Assembly: GCF_000204055.1 (NCBI RefSeq)
Contig: NW_006768769.1
Location: 197,907 to 261,906 of the forward strand
Origin: Melampsora larici-populina 98AG31
Lineage: Eukaryota; Basidiomycota; Pucciniomycetes; Pucciniales; Melampsoraceae
Length of the DNA stretch: 64,000 nt
Direction of reading: 5' to 3'
Below the pieces are notes generated by a model. It was not told where the DNA came from. It saw only the letters and a list, made by a program, of their open reading frames with translations, and searched no databases. The position numbers were made by a program, and so were the translations under genes. Shown in pieces: positions 32,677 to 44,126 of this stretch (position 1 is its first letter; each line of letters starts with the position of its first letter).

Positions 32677-33596
32677 CACTACAGAAAATGTAATCTTTAC
32701 CAGGCGGAAAAGAAAACTACTGACATAGAAAAATCCTGAGGCAACAGGAAAATAGCTAAAAATCTGAAAAAATATGCACCTTGTTCCTAGACGTTGGGGC
32801 GTCATGATGAGTATTTTTTTGTATTTTATGCACAGATATTGGTTAATGTACTAACAATAAAGGCTGAAGATCATCAAAAACCCGCCTGTAACAATAGCTG
32901 AAATTTGGGTCATGATCATGAAAACAATATTTTGTGGTCTAAAAACTTCAATAACTTTTGCAATTCTGCTCCAAATAACTTGATTGTTGGTTCATTCAAA
33001 AGCTAAACCATTTTCCTTTACACTTCATAAAGGCAGCAAGGTGTTATCTTGACATGTAAACACTCTACATTTGTTCAAACAATTCTACATGGATAGCTCT
33101 GTAGGATCTTTTGCAGACCAGCTACAGATGTGATGTCACAATAATAAATGTAGAGGAAAGACTCACCTTGTTTATGAACTTTAAATTGAGTGATTTGATC
33201 CAGAACTCCAAAAGTTCTTGATGTTTGAAGATTTCAAAATCCTGTCTTCAAAATCATGGGCCAAATTTCAGGTATTGTCACAGGTGGGTTTTTGATGATT
33301 TTCAGCCTTTATTGTTGGTACACGTCCCCACGCCTAGGATTCGTAATCATTAGGTTCGCAACAGGCCCTGGCCCCGCAGCTGCAGAACTTGAATGATTAC
33401 GTAAACCACTTGGAGGGGACTGTGCATTAACCAATATTTGTGTGTAAAATACAAAAAAATACTCATTATGACGCCCCAATGTCTAGGAACAAGGTGCATA
33501 TTTTTCCAGATTTTTAGCTCTTTTCCTGTTGCCTCAGGATTTTTCTATGTCAGTAGTTTTCTTTTCCGCCCGGTAAAGATTAACTTTTTTGTAGTG
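32677..33596. mobile_element. CACTA-type foldback element with long TIRs and TAA duplication
   Basis: The left end CACTACAGAAAATGTAATC and the right end (reverse complement CACTACAAAAAAGTTAATC) open inverted arms of roughly 300 bp (about 32677-32985 and 33245-33596). The trinucleotide TAA lies just outside each end (32674-32676, 33597-33599). CACTA termini with a 3-bp duplication fit the EnSpm/CACTA superfamily. There is no transposase. The right arm is itself split by a 104-bp insertion (33321-33424). The arms would fold into a very long hairpin. Confidence 0.82.
33321..33424. mobile_element. 104-bp miniature inverted-repeat insertion inside the CACTA right arm
   Basis: Compared with the left arm, which reads without a break, the right arm has 104 extra bases between TTGTTGGTA and CATTAACC. 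The extra segment begins CACGTCCCC and ends GGGGACTGTG. Its halves are inverted, sharing CGTAATCATT. No clean target duplication is seen. Confidence 0.75.
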
Positions 33597-33599
33597 TAA

Positions 33600-34607
33600 A
33601 GTCCTACTTTTTGACTCACAACAGTAGAATTTTTGGCCATTGTTTTGTTTGTACGCATCATGAGGATCACAGACCTCATAAAATGGCTCATCCAGCCATG
33701 CATGGCTTCCTTAACATCTTGTGTGTCTCCTCTTGCCGGTTTCAGATCTTCACTGCAGGTGGATTGACAGCTATCTTGATTCTTGGACACTGTGTTTTTG
33801 GGGTTTTGAGCACACCTTGGGGGTCCTTTATTGGATTATGTGTTGCAGCTACAAGTTTTTACAACTCCTCTGAGTGAGTTTGATGAATAAAATACATCCT
33901 GACAAATACATGAGGAGTAATAGTATGAAGAGAGACCCCCTCTCAAACTGCAAGCATCATTTTATGATGTCTATGACTCTCACAATGGATGATCAAGGGA
34001 AAAGGCCCAAAAATCCTGCTGTTGGAATTGAAAAGTAGGACTTTAGTCATAAGTACCCCCCTCAACTACTTGGGTGGCAGGGACTTTGATAAGTTTAGAT
34101 GTGAATCAAAATCTGGGGTTTATGACTTTTGTCCCAGTTTTCCTCAAGTTGAGTAACTGGGAAAAAAGCTAGGAAGCCCCCGGATTTTGATGTTTGTATC
34201 CCATAAATGTACTCTTTCTCTGCTGAATGTTCTTGGTGATACAACACAGGTAGCACTTATGACATGACATCCAGTCTTGGTGCACACGCAGTTTGTTCTT
34301 GCATAAAAATAGAAATACGAAAAGCATAATCACAAAAAACGATTCCAAGGGGTCAGAGTTAAAGAAAGAAATAGTATCTGTGTGACTAAATGAAGTCCTG
34401 CAATATCCCCCAAAGTGAAACAGCTGATCTACGCCCCACGCGACAACAAGGTTTGTGATCGCCTCTTTATTTGTACCTTGAAGGAATGACTTGGATAAAC
34501 TCATGACGATACAGTGTCCCGAAACCTGGCATTCCAATGCTCCTCTGGTGAGGTTTTCGACTTGATCTCCCTCAAAACGCTCTCGAAAACGACATAGGTT
34601 GATGACA
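33600..34607. other. Intergenic; arms of an older inverted repeat flank the CACTA element
   Basis: Bases around 32628-32676 plus 33597-33620 (ATCAAAGTCCCT ... AAGTAGT ... TAAAGTCCTACTTTT) reappear inverted near 34020-34105. The CACTA element therefore landed in one arm of an older inverted repeat. No gene is recognised; the rest is probably 3' flank of the second Ras gene. Confidence 0.45.
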
Positions 34608-36041
34608 TCACACCACATTGCAGTTGCAAGGCCACTTTGGAGGTCCTTCCGATTCCCCCGATGTTTTCTGAACATCAGTCTGTTTTTTTTGAGAACCTGC
34701 AGACTCCTCGCCGGTAAGCCGAAGTTCCGTGGTGGCGGATTGGGATTGAACTGCCTTGGAAGATTGATATCCTATATTGGGTATGAATTGCTCGCTGCGT
34801 TCGGATGAGTGAAACAGATCTTCGTGTTAGCATTTTCTCTCTAAGTCGGCTCAGGCAAGGGCTGATTCGTGCAATATCAGTGATGACAAGGTCGACTCCT
34901 AAAAACTCACTACATGTTCGTTGGATCGCGGCCCAAGGCATTTTGCTTCTGACGCAACCAGACAATTGATCGCACAAGTCCAGCAAACAGTTCCTGTATG
35001 TTGATCTACGTGAACTTGAATATCAGTGAAAACATACGCGAGATCGCAGCAAGTCTTTTTGCTTCATAAAAAATTCCGGTTCAAGAGTTCATCAATTGCT
35101 TACGTTTTCTTTCGCCGAGCACTCTAAAAACATCCCGCCTGCTGCATCTGCCAGTTTATACCCTGTATCTTCTGCTACTTGTCTCGAGTCAGTCAGGTCA
35201 GACTTGTTTCCAGCGACAACAAATGGAAAAGGATAATCTTTTGGCCTCATGTTGGAAACCGCGGGTGGGTCGCGAAGTTGACTCGTGGAATTTTTCTTTG
35301 CATTCTTGATAATCTCCAAAAAACTTGGAACAGCGTTGAAAGATCCGATCGAGTTGATAGCATAGGTGACTACGAAAGCGTCGCCTTGAGAGATAGCGTG
35401 CTCCACCCACAATCCTCTAAGCCCACGACAAAGTCACACCAAAACCAATTTAACTCGACCATTAGAATAGAATAAGATCCGTCGAGGTTCCTTAGAAGGT
35501 ATGGTCGATGGAGCTGAAGAGGATCATAGCGTACCGATATTCCTCCTGGCCAGCAGTGTCCAAAATTTCAATTTGCCACTGAACGTTATCGACCATTGTT
35601 GTGAATAGAAAGCTATCATCGATAGTCTTGAGTACGCCAGCGCAAGGTTAGCATCAGATCGCTTGCAGAAATGGTCGCTCAAGACTCACGGGATCATAGC
35701 TAAAACATGAAAAAATTGTGTTCTATGTCAATAGTGTTACTGTCTACATCTAAAACATGACAAGACTCTCGTTGCTCCTCAGCTCACGTGTCATTATATT
35801 CGTCCTTGATATACCGTAGCGTCATGCTAGACTTTCCAACGCCACCATCTACAAATCCAAGTCACACATGTGTCAAAGTTGAATGTAAATATGGAGCATG
35901 ACCAAGCTTATCCAAACACATCGAAAATTTCAAAGAGTTCGATTTTTGGGGTTGTAGTTACAAAAAATCAAAAAATTTACCACCGACTATGACAATCGTC
36001 AACCTGTTCGCCAATGGCTTCGTAGATGACTTTCGGCCCAT
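34608..36041 (-). CDS. Ras-family small GTPase, paralog 2 (7 exons, C-terminal CaaX)
   Basis: Predicted exons on the minus strand are 36041-35981, 35848-35788, 35699-35690, 35626-35535, 35416-35104, 35005-34911 and 34794-34608, giving 272 aa. Exon 2, 3, 4 and 6 lengths (61, 10, 92, 95) and all phases match paralog 1. G boxes are GDGGVGKS, YDPTIDDSF, DTAGQEEY, GNKSD and ECSAK. An apparent TAG at 34910-34912 is created by the GTGAGT donor. The final exon starts in a segment shared with paralog 1 (IGYQ preceded by F-I-N/P-N) and ends PCNCNVV, a CNVV CaaX box with one more cysteine nearby. The N-terminus MGRKSS has a Gly-2/Ser-6 pattern. It probably acts as a membrane-anchored signalling switch, diverged from its partner mainly in the tail. 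Confidence 0.87.
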
Positions 36042-38669
36042 CCTCGTATCTATTCGAGACGCGAAGAAACAAATGTCCCACAAGAAAAGATGTCGAATCG
36101 GGCGTGGTTTGGATGTAAGTTCGGTCCGGCGCGTGATGAAGACGCTTATCGAGATGAAAGTGTTGATCCTAGCGAGGTATGTAGATGGATGAGTCTGAAC
36201 TAAAGATGATATGGAAAGCAAAAGACAAGGGATTTATGCTATCGATGGTGGAAAGTGATGGAAGCCAAGATATCCGATAAAGTATCCTGATATCCTGATA
36301 CATAGATCTTCATGCAACAAAAGCAACGAGACCTAACGTAATCTAATTTTAAGCATTGAAGAGATAAATATACATCAGTGTGTAAAGGAGTACATCAGAG
36401 TACATCTCTTCAATCTCTTGCATAAAGAGAACTCTGAACGAATGAGAGGAAGCTAACTTAAAAAAACCTCGTGGACCGACGTCGAAGAAGGCAGAGAAAG
36501 CGTAAGGCTTGTGCGACTTGGACGAGCACGGCTGCGCGCGCGAGCTTGATTAAGTAACAATTAAAGCTCAATAAAGGAAGGATTCAAACTTTTCACGTAC
36601 CAATGCGTCCAGAGTTTCATACACTCTTCCATGCCTAATCAAACTTTGTTTTTGAGCTACCAGAATAAGTTTGTAGAGACTTCAATACCTTCAAGCTGAT
36701 ACTTAAATATGTATGTACACTATGATAGCTTGAGGTTCTTCTTTTGTTAAAGCTACACAATTCTTTTGTAGAGAAATTGCTCAGCGTTCGGTACTCACTT
36801 CAGAATCACCTACGGTTGATGACAGCAAGAAAGCAAGAACCACTTTATAAATTGAGTATGTTTTCAAAAATCGTTCCACAAGTTGCAAAACTCATTCACA
36901 CAAAAAATCAAGAAAATCTTGAGGTTGTCTTGTTGAAGGTTACTCGAACTCATCCTCAGCGGAACACATTTTCAAAAGTCTTGTTTTTTTTCAACTTTTG
37001 TAAGACTGATGATAAAATTGGTTTCTTTGTTGTTGTAGTTACAAAATATTCAGTCCGTGGTTACATCCTTCTTGCTGTCACCAGCCATAAACATATATAG
37101 GATCAGGGATACAATCTTTCCGAGAAAACCTGATCGAGGTTCTTTTTTTGTAGAGAAATTACTTAGCGTTCAGCCCTAGACAACACACTTCAGAATCACC
37201 GACATGGGATCAGATACATAGCTCAAACAAGTGTTCTTGACCGAGCTTTCGGATCCGAAAAGACTTAACTGAGCCCCTCATCAAAAGACTTTGGGTTTTG
37301 CGGTCCGACTCATAATTCGAAGTGTTGGCGATGCAATGTGAGGGGGTATTGTATTGACGAAATGTGATGTACCGAATCAAAAAGAATGTTTGAAATGACT
37401 CAATACACCAAGAGCGCGTACATCACATGAAGGTCAGAGATTGATGATTTTTGGAAATCAACTTATATAAGTGGTACTGGAGAATGTGTTTGGTTACATT
37501 CCTTGCAGTGCACAAGTCAATGCAGGAGTCAGTCAACTCAACTGCCAAGACATTGCGGATGTGCTATGCAATAGGTAAACATCATGAGTCCTATGTATCC
37601 GAAGAGAAAAGACCAAAGCAGATCGAAGCAAAGGGGTTGAGAATGAACTCCTAAAGGACATCTTGATCAGGCTTCGAAAGACGTTGAAGCGTGACGCAAC
37701 ATCTGGTATGAAGCGGAGCTCCTGATTCAGCCTGATCGAACACATGAGGAAGAACGCGAGATCCGAACAAGTTGCGATGTAGAGAGTTCGATCCGATAGC
37801 GTAGATCCACACAACAGATCTCGGTAAAAGAGGTCCGTTCTGGTCCGTTAGGTTTTTCGAGTCAAATGGGATTGGTTGGGGAAAGCGCACCAAAGGATCG
37901 GACGGAAAAGCCAGAGTATATGTTAGGTTGTATGTATGGTTGGGGGAAGCATCATGAAGCGCAGATGAAGTTCAGAAAGAGGGAAAGACGAACATCAAAA
38001 TAATGTGGAGATAACTACAGTATAAACATATCGAGAAGCTAATATGCTAGTAAAGAGTAGTACCCCAACAAATCCAACACTGGATCCTGTCCAATTCCAA
38101 AACATCCAATAATCGATTTGATACCGAGCAAACCCAATAGGGAGGATGATAGTCTGAAGTCAAACTTATGAGTCAAAGCATAGAGTATCTTCCTACCAAC
38201 AGATCCCGTTTTGTTCGTTTTAAGGAAATCAGGTTGACTGAAGTGAAAAGTGTTTTGGTTTAATTCAACTCATCAAACTCGTTGGACATCGCATGAGTTG
38301 CTTTACCAAATCTTCAGTTTGATAATAAAGTAACTGATCATCAAGATATCCAATACCCAGCTTGAAGTTGTCATTGAGCCATCGATCTTGTTTGAAGTTT
38401 AACAGTTTTGAATGAATGAATTGTTAAGTGAAGGCTGTTAAGATATTGTGTAATTGAAATCTTGACAATTTAATTATTGTGTATTTATGATTTTTTAAAT
38501 TTTCCCAATCAAAATCTTTTCTACCCCAATCAAATCAAAAAAAATACAAAAAATCAAAAACACAAAAACCAATCATCAATCAAGATCCTATTTACCTACT
38601 TCTCGACAAAACAAATCATATCAACCAATCTCAATCATATCTTCTTCTTCTTGATCTCTTCATCATACC
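36042..38669. other. Intergenic between divergent Ras-2 and FAS1 genes
   Basis: Holds the upstream regions of two divergent genes. A local duplication (about 36736-36820 and 37137-37205) shares TTTTGTAGAGAAATT and CACTTCAGAATCACC. CT-rich and A-rich sequence at 38470-38660 just before the FAS1 start is typical of a fungal promoter and leader. Apart from the small ORF listed separately, nothing else is recognised. Confidence 0.45.
37651..37893 (-). CDS. Small hypothetical ORF (80 aa)
   Basis: An uninterrupted 80-codon frame starts MVRFPQPIPFDSKNLT and ends KPDQDVL. It lies alone between the Ras and FAS1 genes, with no recognised domain, signal peptide or membrane segment. The even mix of residues is compatible with coding, but an overlapping minus-strand frame is also open. 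It could be a chance ORF or part of a spliced gene. Confidence 0.2.
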   Translation of the reverse strand: MVRFPQPIPFDSKNLTDQNGPLLPRSVVWIYAIGSNSLHRNLFGSRVLPHVFDQAESGAPLHTRCCVTLQRLSKPDQDVL

Positions 38670-41600
38670 ATGTCTACTTCCATCGATCAATCTTCAAGAC
38701 CTTTCTTATTATCTCATTTACCTACCTCAGCTCGAGTTTCATTCCCTGTACCTTCTCATCAGTCTCAATGGACTACAGCTGAGATCTCTAGAGAAGCTTT
38801 TAATCTTTGGCTTGAACTTCAATCTCAATCACCTTTAAATTCAATCATTCAAAATCAAGAACAAGACGAAGACGAACAAGAAGATGAGGCTGAGATCGAA
38901 AATAAAAAATCAAATCAACTTTCTAAAACTATCGATGAAGCTAGTCTGATCTTATTATCGCATTACCTTGAATTCTCATCTAATCGTTCTACAGATCAAT
39001 TACTTACTTTATCTGCTATAACTCATTTTCATCAAACCATTTTGAAATCTAATCAACTTGATCCTCATTCTTTTGCTCAACTTAAAACTAGTTCTGAAGA
39101 AGCTCGTAAACAAATCATTAGATCTTATTATCTTGCTAGAATCAGTTTAGAGTCTCATCCTGATTTGCCAAAGGCGATCGTAGGTAAATTATGGAAAGAT
39201 GAAATGGGCAAGAAAGTCGTAGGTGTGTTTGGTGGTCAAGGTGTGAATGAAACGTATTGGGATGAACTAGTGGTATGTCTTCCTCTTGGTTTCGATCATT
39301 TTTTTTTTCAGTCTTGAATCCATGTTTCAAACTCAAATTTGACTCCTGAATTTGTTTCGACTGAATATCAGAATTTATATTCACTTTACCCTACATTATT
39401 ACATCCATACCTTCAAACTGCCGATGGACCTTTGATCAATCTTGCTCGATCGGCCAATGCCAGTAATTCACTTTACAAAGATCACGGCATTCATATCCTC
39501 GATGTAAGTATCTCATTTAACATCTCTTCTTTATAACTTGTTCTGATACATGTTTGATTTCTGCAGTGGTTAACCAAACCGAACACCAAACCACCCGTCT
39601 CTTACCTAGCCACTTGTGCTATCTCACTTCCTCTCATCGGATTAGTCCAATTTGCTCATTACATCACTATTGGACGTACACAAGGTCTCAGTCCCAATGA
39701 GCTTTCCGCTCAACTTTCGGGCGGTCTCACAGGCCATTCTCAAGGTGTGGTGGTAGCTGCCTTGGTTGCAGGTCGTTTACCTGCTTCTGAAGATACCTGG
39801 CCCAACTTTTACCAATCTGCTATCCGAGCTCTTACTCTTTTGTTCCATATCGGATTACGAGGTTCAATCGCATTCCCTCCGATCTCTTTACCACCCAAGG
39901 TGACCAGCATCACTGCCGAACAAGAGGGATTACCCACACCTATGTTGGCTGTCACCGGTTTACCGTTAGGACCTTTACAGAAAGCTATTGAAGAACTTGA
40001 TGCGCATCTTCAAAACAATGCTTCTATCACCTCCAACGAATCTTCTAGTCCTCGTTCACATGGATCAGTTCAAGTGTCTCTTTTCAATGGTCCGAAAGCT
40101 TTCGTTGTGACTGGAAATCCGAGAAGTTTGGTCGGATTGGTCTCTGCTTTGAGAAAGGGTAAAGCAGAACCTGGACAAGATCAATCCAAGGTAAGTTCTC
40201 ATCATATACATACCCTTCATAGTCGCTTTTCACTTATACCTCGGTTCGAAACCCACCAGGTCCCCTTCAGTAAACGACTCCCGGTATTTTCCATGAGGTT
40301 CTTACCTATCGGCGTGCCATATCACTCGAACTACCTCCAAGGATGTACGGCAGACTTGCTTAAACCTGTTGAAGAGGGTGGGATAAGCCCAGATGAAGTG
40401 TCTTGGTGGAACTCGCACAAGAAAACACTTGGTTGTCCAGTGTTTAATACCGAAACTGGAGCTGATCTTCGATCTGAAAGTAAAGATTTGCTCAAAAGTC
40501 TTGCGGACCAAATCTTCACTAGCCCGATCAGGTGGACAGAAGCTTGCGCATTTTCTTCTGACACCACCCATATTGTCGAGTCAGTCTTTTTTGATTTGCT
40601 ACCTCTCTTGTATTGAAGCTGACCTCAGCCTGTGGGTTGTTTGCTATATAGTTTCGGCTTGGGTAACTTGTCAGGTATTGGTTCATTAATTGCACGTAAC
40701 ACCGAAGGATGTGGTATGCGAATGGTCTTTGCTTCTTTGGCTGTCTCTGGTCAAGGCGCAAAGACTATGAATGAGGTATATGCGTCTACTACATTGGTGA
40801 AGGAGGAGAAATGGTCTGAAAAGTTCAAGATCACACTTGTCAAGACTCGGTTAGTGACTTTTACACTTCTTGACGAGTTGTTTTCTGATCTCACTGACTT
40901 CGTCGATCTACAGGGATGGTCGAATTCACATCGATACCCCCTTTTCTCGTCTACTGAGCAAACCACCACTCATGGTTGCTGGTATGACACCTTGTACAGT
41001 GCCTGCTGATTTCAATGCTGCGTGAGTTGTTAATTCCGAGATAGATCATATCTATACTGCTAGCGATATCTCGACTGACTTACCAACGTTTCTTCTGTTC
41101 AGAGTCATGAACGCTGGTTATCACATCGAACTAGCTGGTGGTGGACACTACAATGCCAAAGCTTTACGTTCAAAGGTCGATACTATTCGATCTAAACTTC
41201 AGAAACCCGGTTTGGGCTTCACCCTCAATGCTCTTTACATCAACCAAAGGCAGTGGGCCTTCCAATTTCCACTCTGGCTTCAAATGCGAAAAGAAGGACT
41301 TCCAATCGAAGGATTTGTTGTAGCAGCTGGAATTCCTAGTACAGAAAAAGCCAAAGAGATCATTGATGGATTACGTGAAGCTGGGATCAAACATGTTAGC
41401 TTTAAACCTGGTTCAGTGGATGGAATTCGACAAGTCGTCAACATTGCTGCTTCGAACCCCGATTTCCCTGTGATCTGTCAATGGACAGGTGGAAGAGCAG
41501 GAGGACATCATAGTTGTGAAGATTTTCATCAACCGATCCTCTCTACTTATGCATCAATTCGAGCACAGAAGAATTTGATCTTGGTGGTCGGTTCAGGATT

Positions 41601-43240
41601 TGGTAGTGCGACCGATGTGTATCCATACTTGACAGGTGAATGGTCAAAAACGAAATTTGGAGTTGAGAAGATGCCATTCGATGGAGTTTTGTTCGCCAGT
41701 AGAATGATGGTAGCTAAGGAAGCAGCTACCAGTGATTCAGTGAAACAATTGATTGTTCAAGCTGCTGGTGTAACTGATGAGAAGTGGGAAGGCACCTATG
41801 AACGTGAAACTGGTGGGATCATTACCGTTACTTCCGAACTCGGTGAACCGATTCATAAGATTGCTACTCGAGGTATTAAACTGTGGAAAGAATTTGATGA
41901 GTAAGTTTTATTTAATGATCCATTTTGAGCTACATGAGATCATGAGGGTTGTAGACTGATGATTTGCTCTTTGGTTTAAAAGGACTGTCTTTGCACTTCC
42001 ACGTGAGAAACGAGCAGCCTGGTTGGATTCACATAAAGATTATGTTATTTCCAGATTGAATGCGGATTTCCAGAAACCTTGGTTTGCTGAGAAAGATGGA
42101 CAACCAGCTGAATTAGGAGACATGACGTATGAAGAAACGGTTAATCGATTGGTTCGATTGATGTTTGTTTCACATCAATCTAGATGGATTGATCCAAGTC
42201 TTCGAAACTTGGTGGGAGATTGTAATTAACCTTTCCACTTTGAATTCTAATTTTTTTTTTTTTTTTTTTGGAAAAACTGACCAAACTTTTCGATTTGGTT
42301 TTATATAGGGTTAAGAAGAATTGAAGAAAGATTATCAGAAGTGAATGGAGCGGCTAAAGTATCAGAACTTCAATCTTATTCAGAATTAGATTTACCACAA
42401 GAATTCTTGATTCGATTCTTTAATCGATATCCAGAAGCTAAAACTCAAATCTTGGCTTCTGAAGATATTGCATATTTCTTGGCTCTTTCACAAAGACCTG
42501 GTCAAAAACCCGTCCCATTTATTCCAGTCTTAGATTCTAATTTTGGAATTTGTGAGTTTTGTTGATTGATTCGGGATTTCAAACTTTGAAGATTAGAGGA
42601 CTCAGAGATTTTTTTTGTTTTTCGTTTGGTAGGGTTTAAGAAAGATTCACTTTGGCAAGCAGAAGATATTGATGCGGTTTTTGATCAAGATCCACAAAGG
42701 GTAGCTATCTTACAAGGACCGGTGGCTGTATCCCATTCGAAATCGGTAGACGAGACAGCTGAAGAAATTTTGGGAGGTATCGAAACTGGATTAATTCAAC
42801 GATTAATTAAAGATGTTTATCAAGGAGATGAATCGTTGATTCCAACGAGTGATTATTTAGGAATCAAAATCGATAGTCAAAGATTAGAATTACCTGGACT
42901 TAAGATTCAGTATTCGATTGAAACTAAACAAGAAGAAATGATACATACGTATGATATTGATGGGATTTTACCAGATCATTCAGATTGGTTAAACGAAATT
43001 TGTCAAACTGGAGCAGGAGGAAGTGAAAGTGAAGGGAAAGGTCAAAAATCATCGACTCATTGGTTAAAAGCTTTGGTTGATACGGTTTGGATTTTGTTAG
43101 ATGATCGGTTTATTGAGAACCCAATGAAGAAATTGTTGAAACCTAGATCGTCACAGAGGATTCAAGTGATTACTGATTTGATTGGAAATCCGATTAATGT
43201 TAAGGTCTTTGGTGGGATTAGGAATTCGATTGTTACTTAA
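38670..43240 (+). CDS. FAS1: Fatty acid synthase beta subunit, AT-ER type
   Basis: Ten exons (38670-39272, 39372-39503, 39567-40190, 40260-40579, 40652-40849, 40914-41021, 41103-41900, 41983-42221, 42309-42551, 42633-43240) join in frame to 1290 aa. The acetyltransferase domain carries VFGGQG and the active-site motif GHSQG. The enoyl reductase domain follows with MVAGMTPCTV and the FMN-binding signature GGRAGGHHSCEDFHQP. The C-terminus matches the post-ER linker of yeast Fas1 (DPQRVAILQGPVA, FIENPMKKLL) and stops before the dehydratase and malonyl/palmitoyl-transferase domains present in ascomycete Fas1 (about 2050 aa). No such domains follow in the next kilobase. In the red yeast Rhodosporidium the missing domains are on the alpha subunit, so this is probably complete. 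It works in the cytosolic FAS complex, loading acetyl-CoA and reducing enoyl-ACP. Confidence 0.92.
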
Positions 43241-43750
43241 AACTTTTGGCAATTTGAATGGAAAAGATATCGAATTTGATTTGGATTCAATTGATTGAAA
43301 ACTTTGAATGAACTTTGGTTTGGATAAATGTGAGAGAAAGTAGTGATTGTTTTTTTTTTGTTTTTTTTTGCTTTTTCTCTATCGCTTTCTCTCTTTGCCT
43401 TGAATTATTTTGTTTGTTTGTTTTTGTTTTCTTTAATTTTTTTTCTCATTAATTAAATTCTTTTTAAAAGAAAAAAAAGTGTTTGGAGATCTATCTATCT
43501 ATAACTATCCTATCCTATCTAAATATACAAGTATACTAAATTTTTGAAAATTGATTTGAAGTGAAGACTACCAAAGAAAATTAAGCTTGAAAAAGAACTA
43601 TTTTTTTTACAAAAGAAGTAAGTTTTTTTTATATTTTCTTATATACAATATAGTTGAAAATGAAAATTTGATTGATTGTTTAATGGTTTTTTGAGTGAGG
43701 GGTTTTGAATTTGATTGATATTTTGTAAACCTTGAAGAGCTTTTCATTAT
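43241..43750. other. FAS1 3' flank
   Basis: T-rich and AT-rich sequence after the FAS1 stop, including TTTTTTTT runs at 43345-43370 and AATTAAATT-type words suited to 3'-end formation. No ORF with recognisable content. Confidence 0.4.
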
Positions 43751-43828
43751 TGGTAGGTGGTGCCCAAAGGCACGACGGTACCTCCGGTTTCCACAATACG
43801 GGGTGATATCGCTCGGGGCAGGACCGAG
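43751..43828 (+). repeat. Candidate left terminal repeat of the DIRS-like element
   Basis: GC-rich segment containing GTGCCCAAAGGCAC and CTCGGGGCAGG. In reverse complement it shows the same ordered blocks as 49441-49520. The match is imperfect, so the repeat status is provisional. Confidence 0.45.
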
Positions 43829-44126
43829 TGAAAATGGTGCCTGTACAGGGCATAACATTTTTGCTCGACGCATACTTGGAACAATGTGAAAATCTTTTCA
43901 CAGTTTTTCCCATCTCTCCCACGTGTTGACTCTCACTCTGCCTCCGAGACGTCTCACACCCATAGCTTGGAAGACGAAGCTATCACTCCACATCTTCTCA
44001 ATCTTAGTGATCAATTTTGCACCTACTCACCAAGAGGGCTATTCTCTTCACCCTCAACTATCAGAATCGTTAGCCTAATAGATTCAGAAACAAATTTCTT
44101 AATTTTTTTTTCTTTGCTCCAAAATC

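Noticed and set aside
34169..34675. 168-aa minus-strand ORF near Ras paralog 2
   Set aside because: It overlaps the last Ras exon in another frame and its 3' flank; no domain.
42633..43240. FAS1 as a truncated pseudogene
   Set aside because: The frame is clean over ten exons and the end point coincides with a domain boundary; a lineage-specific subunit split explains it better.
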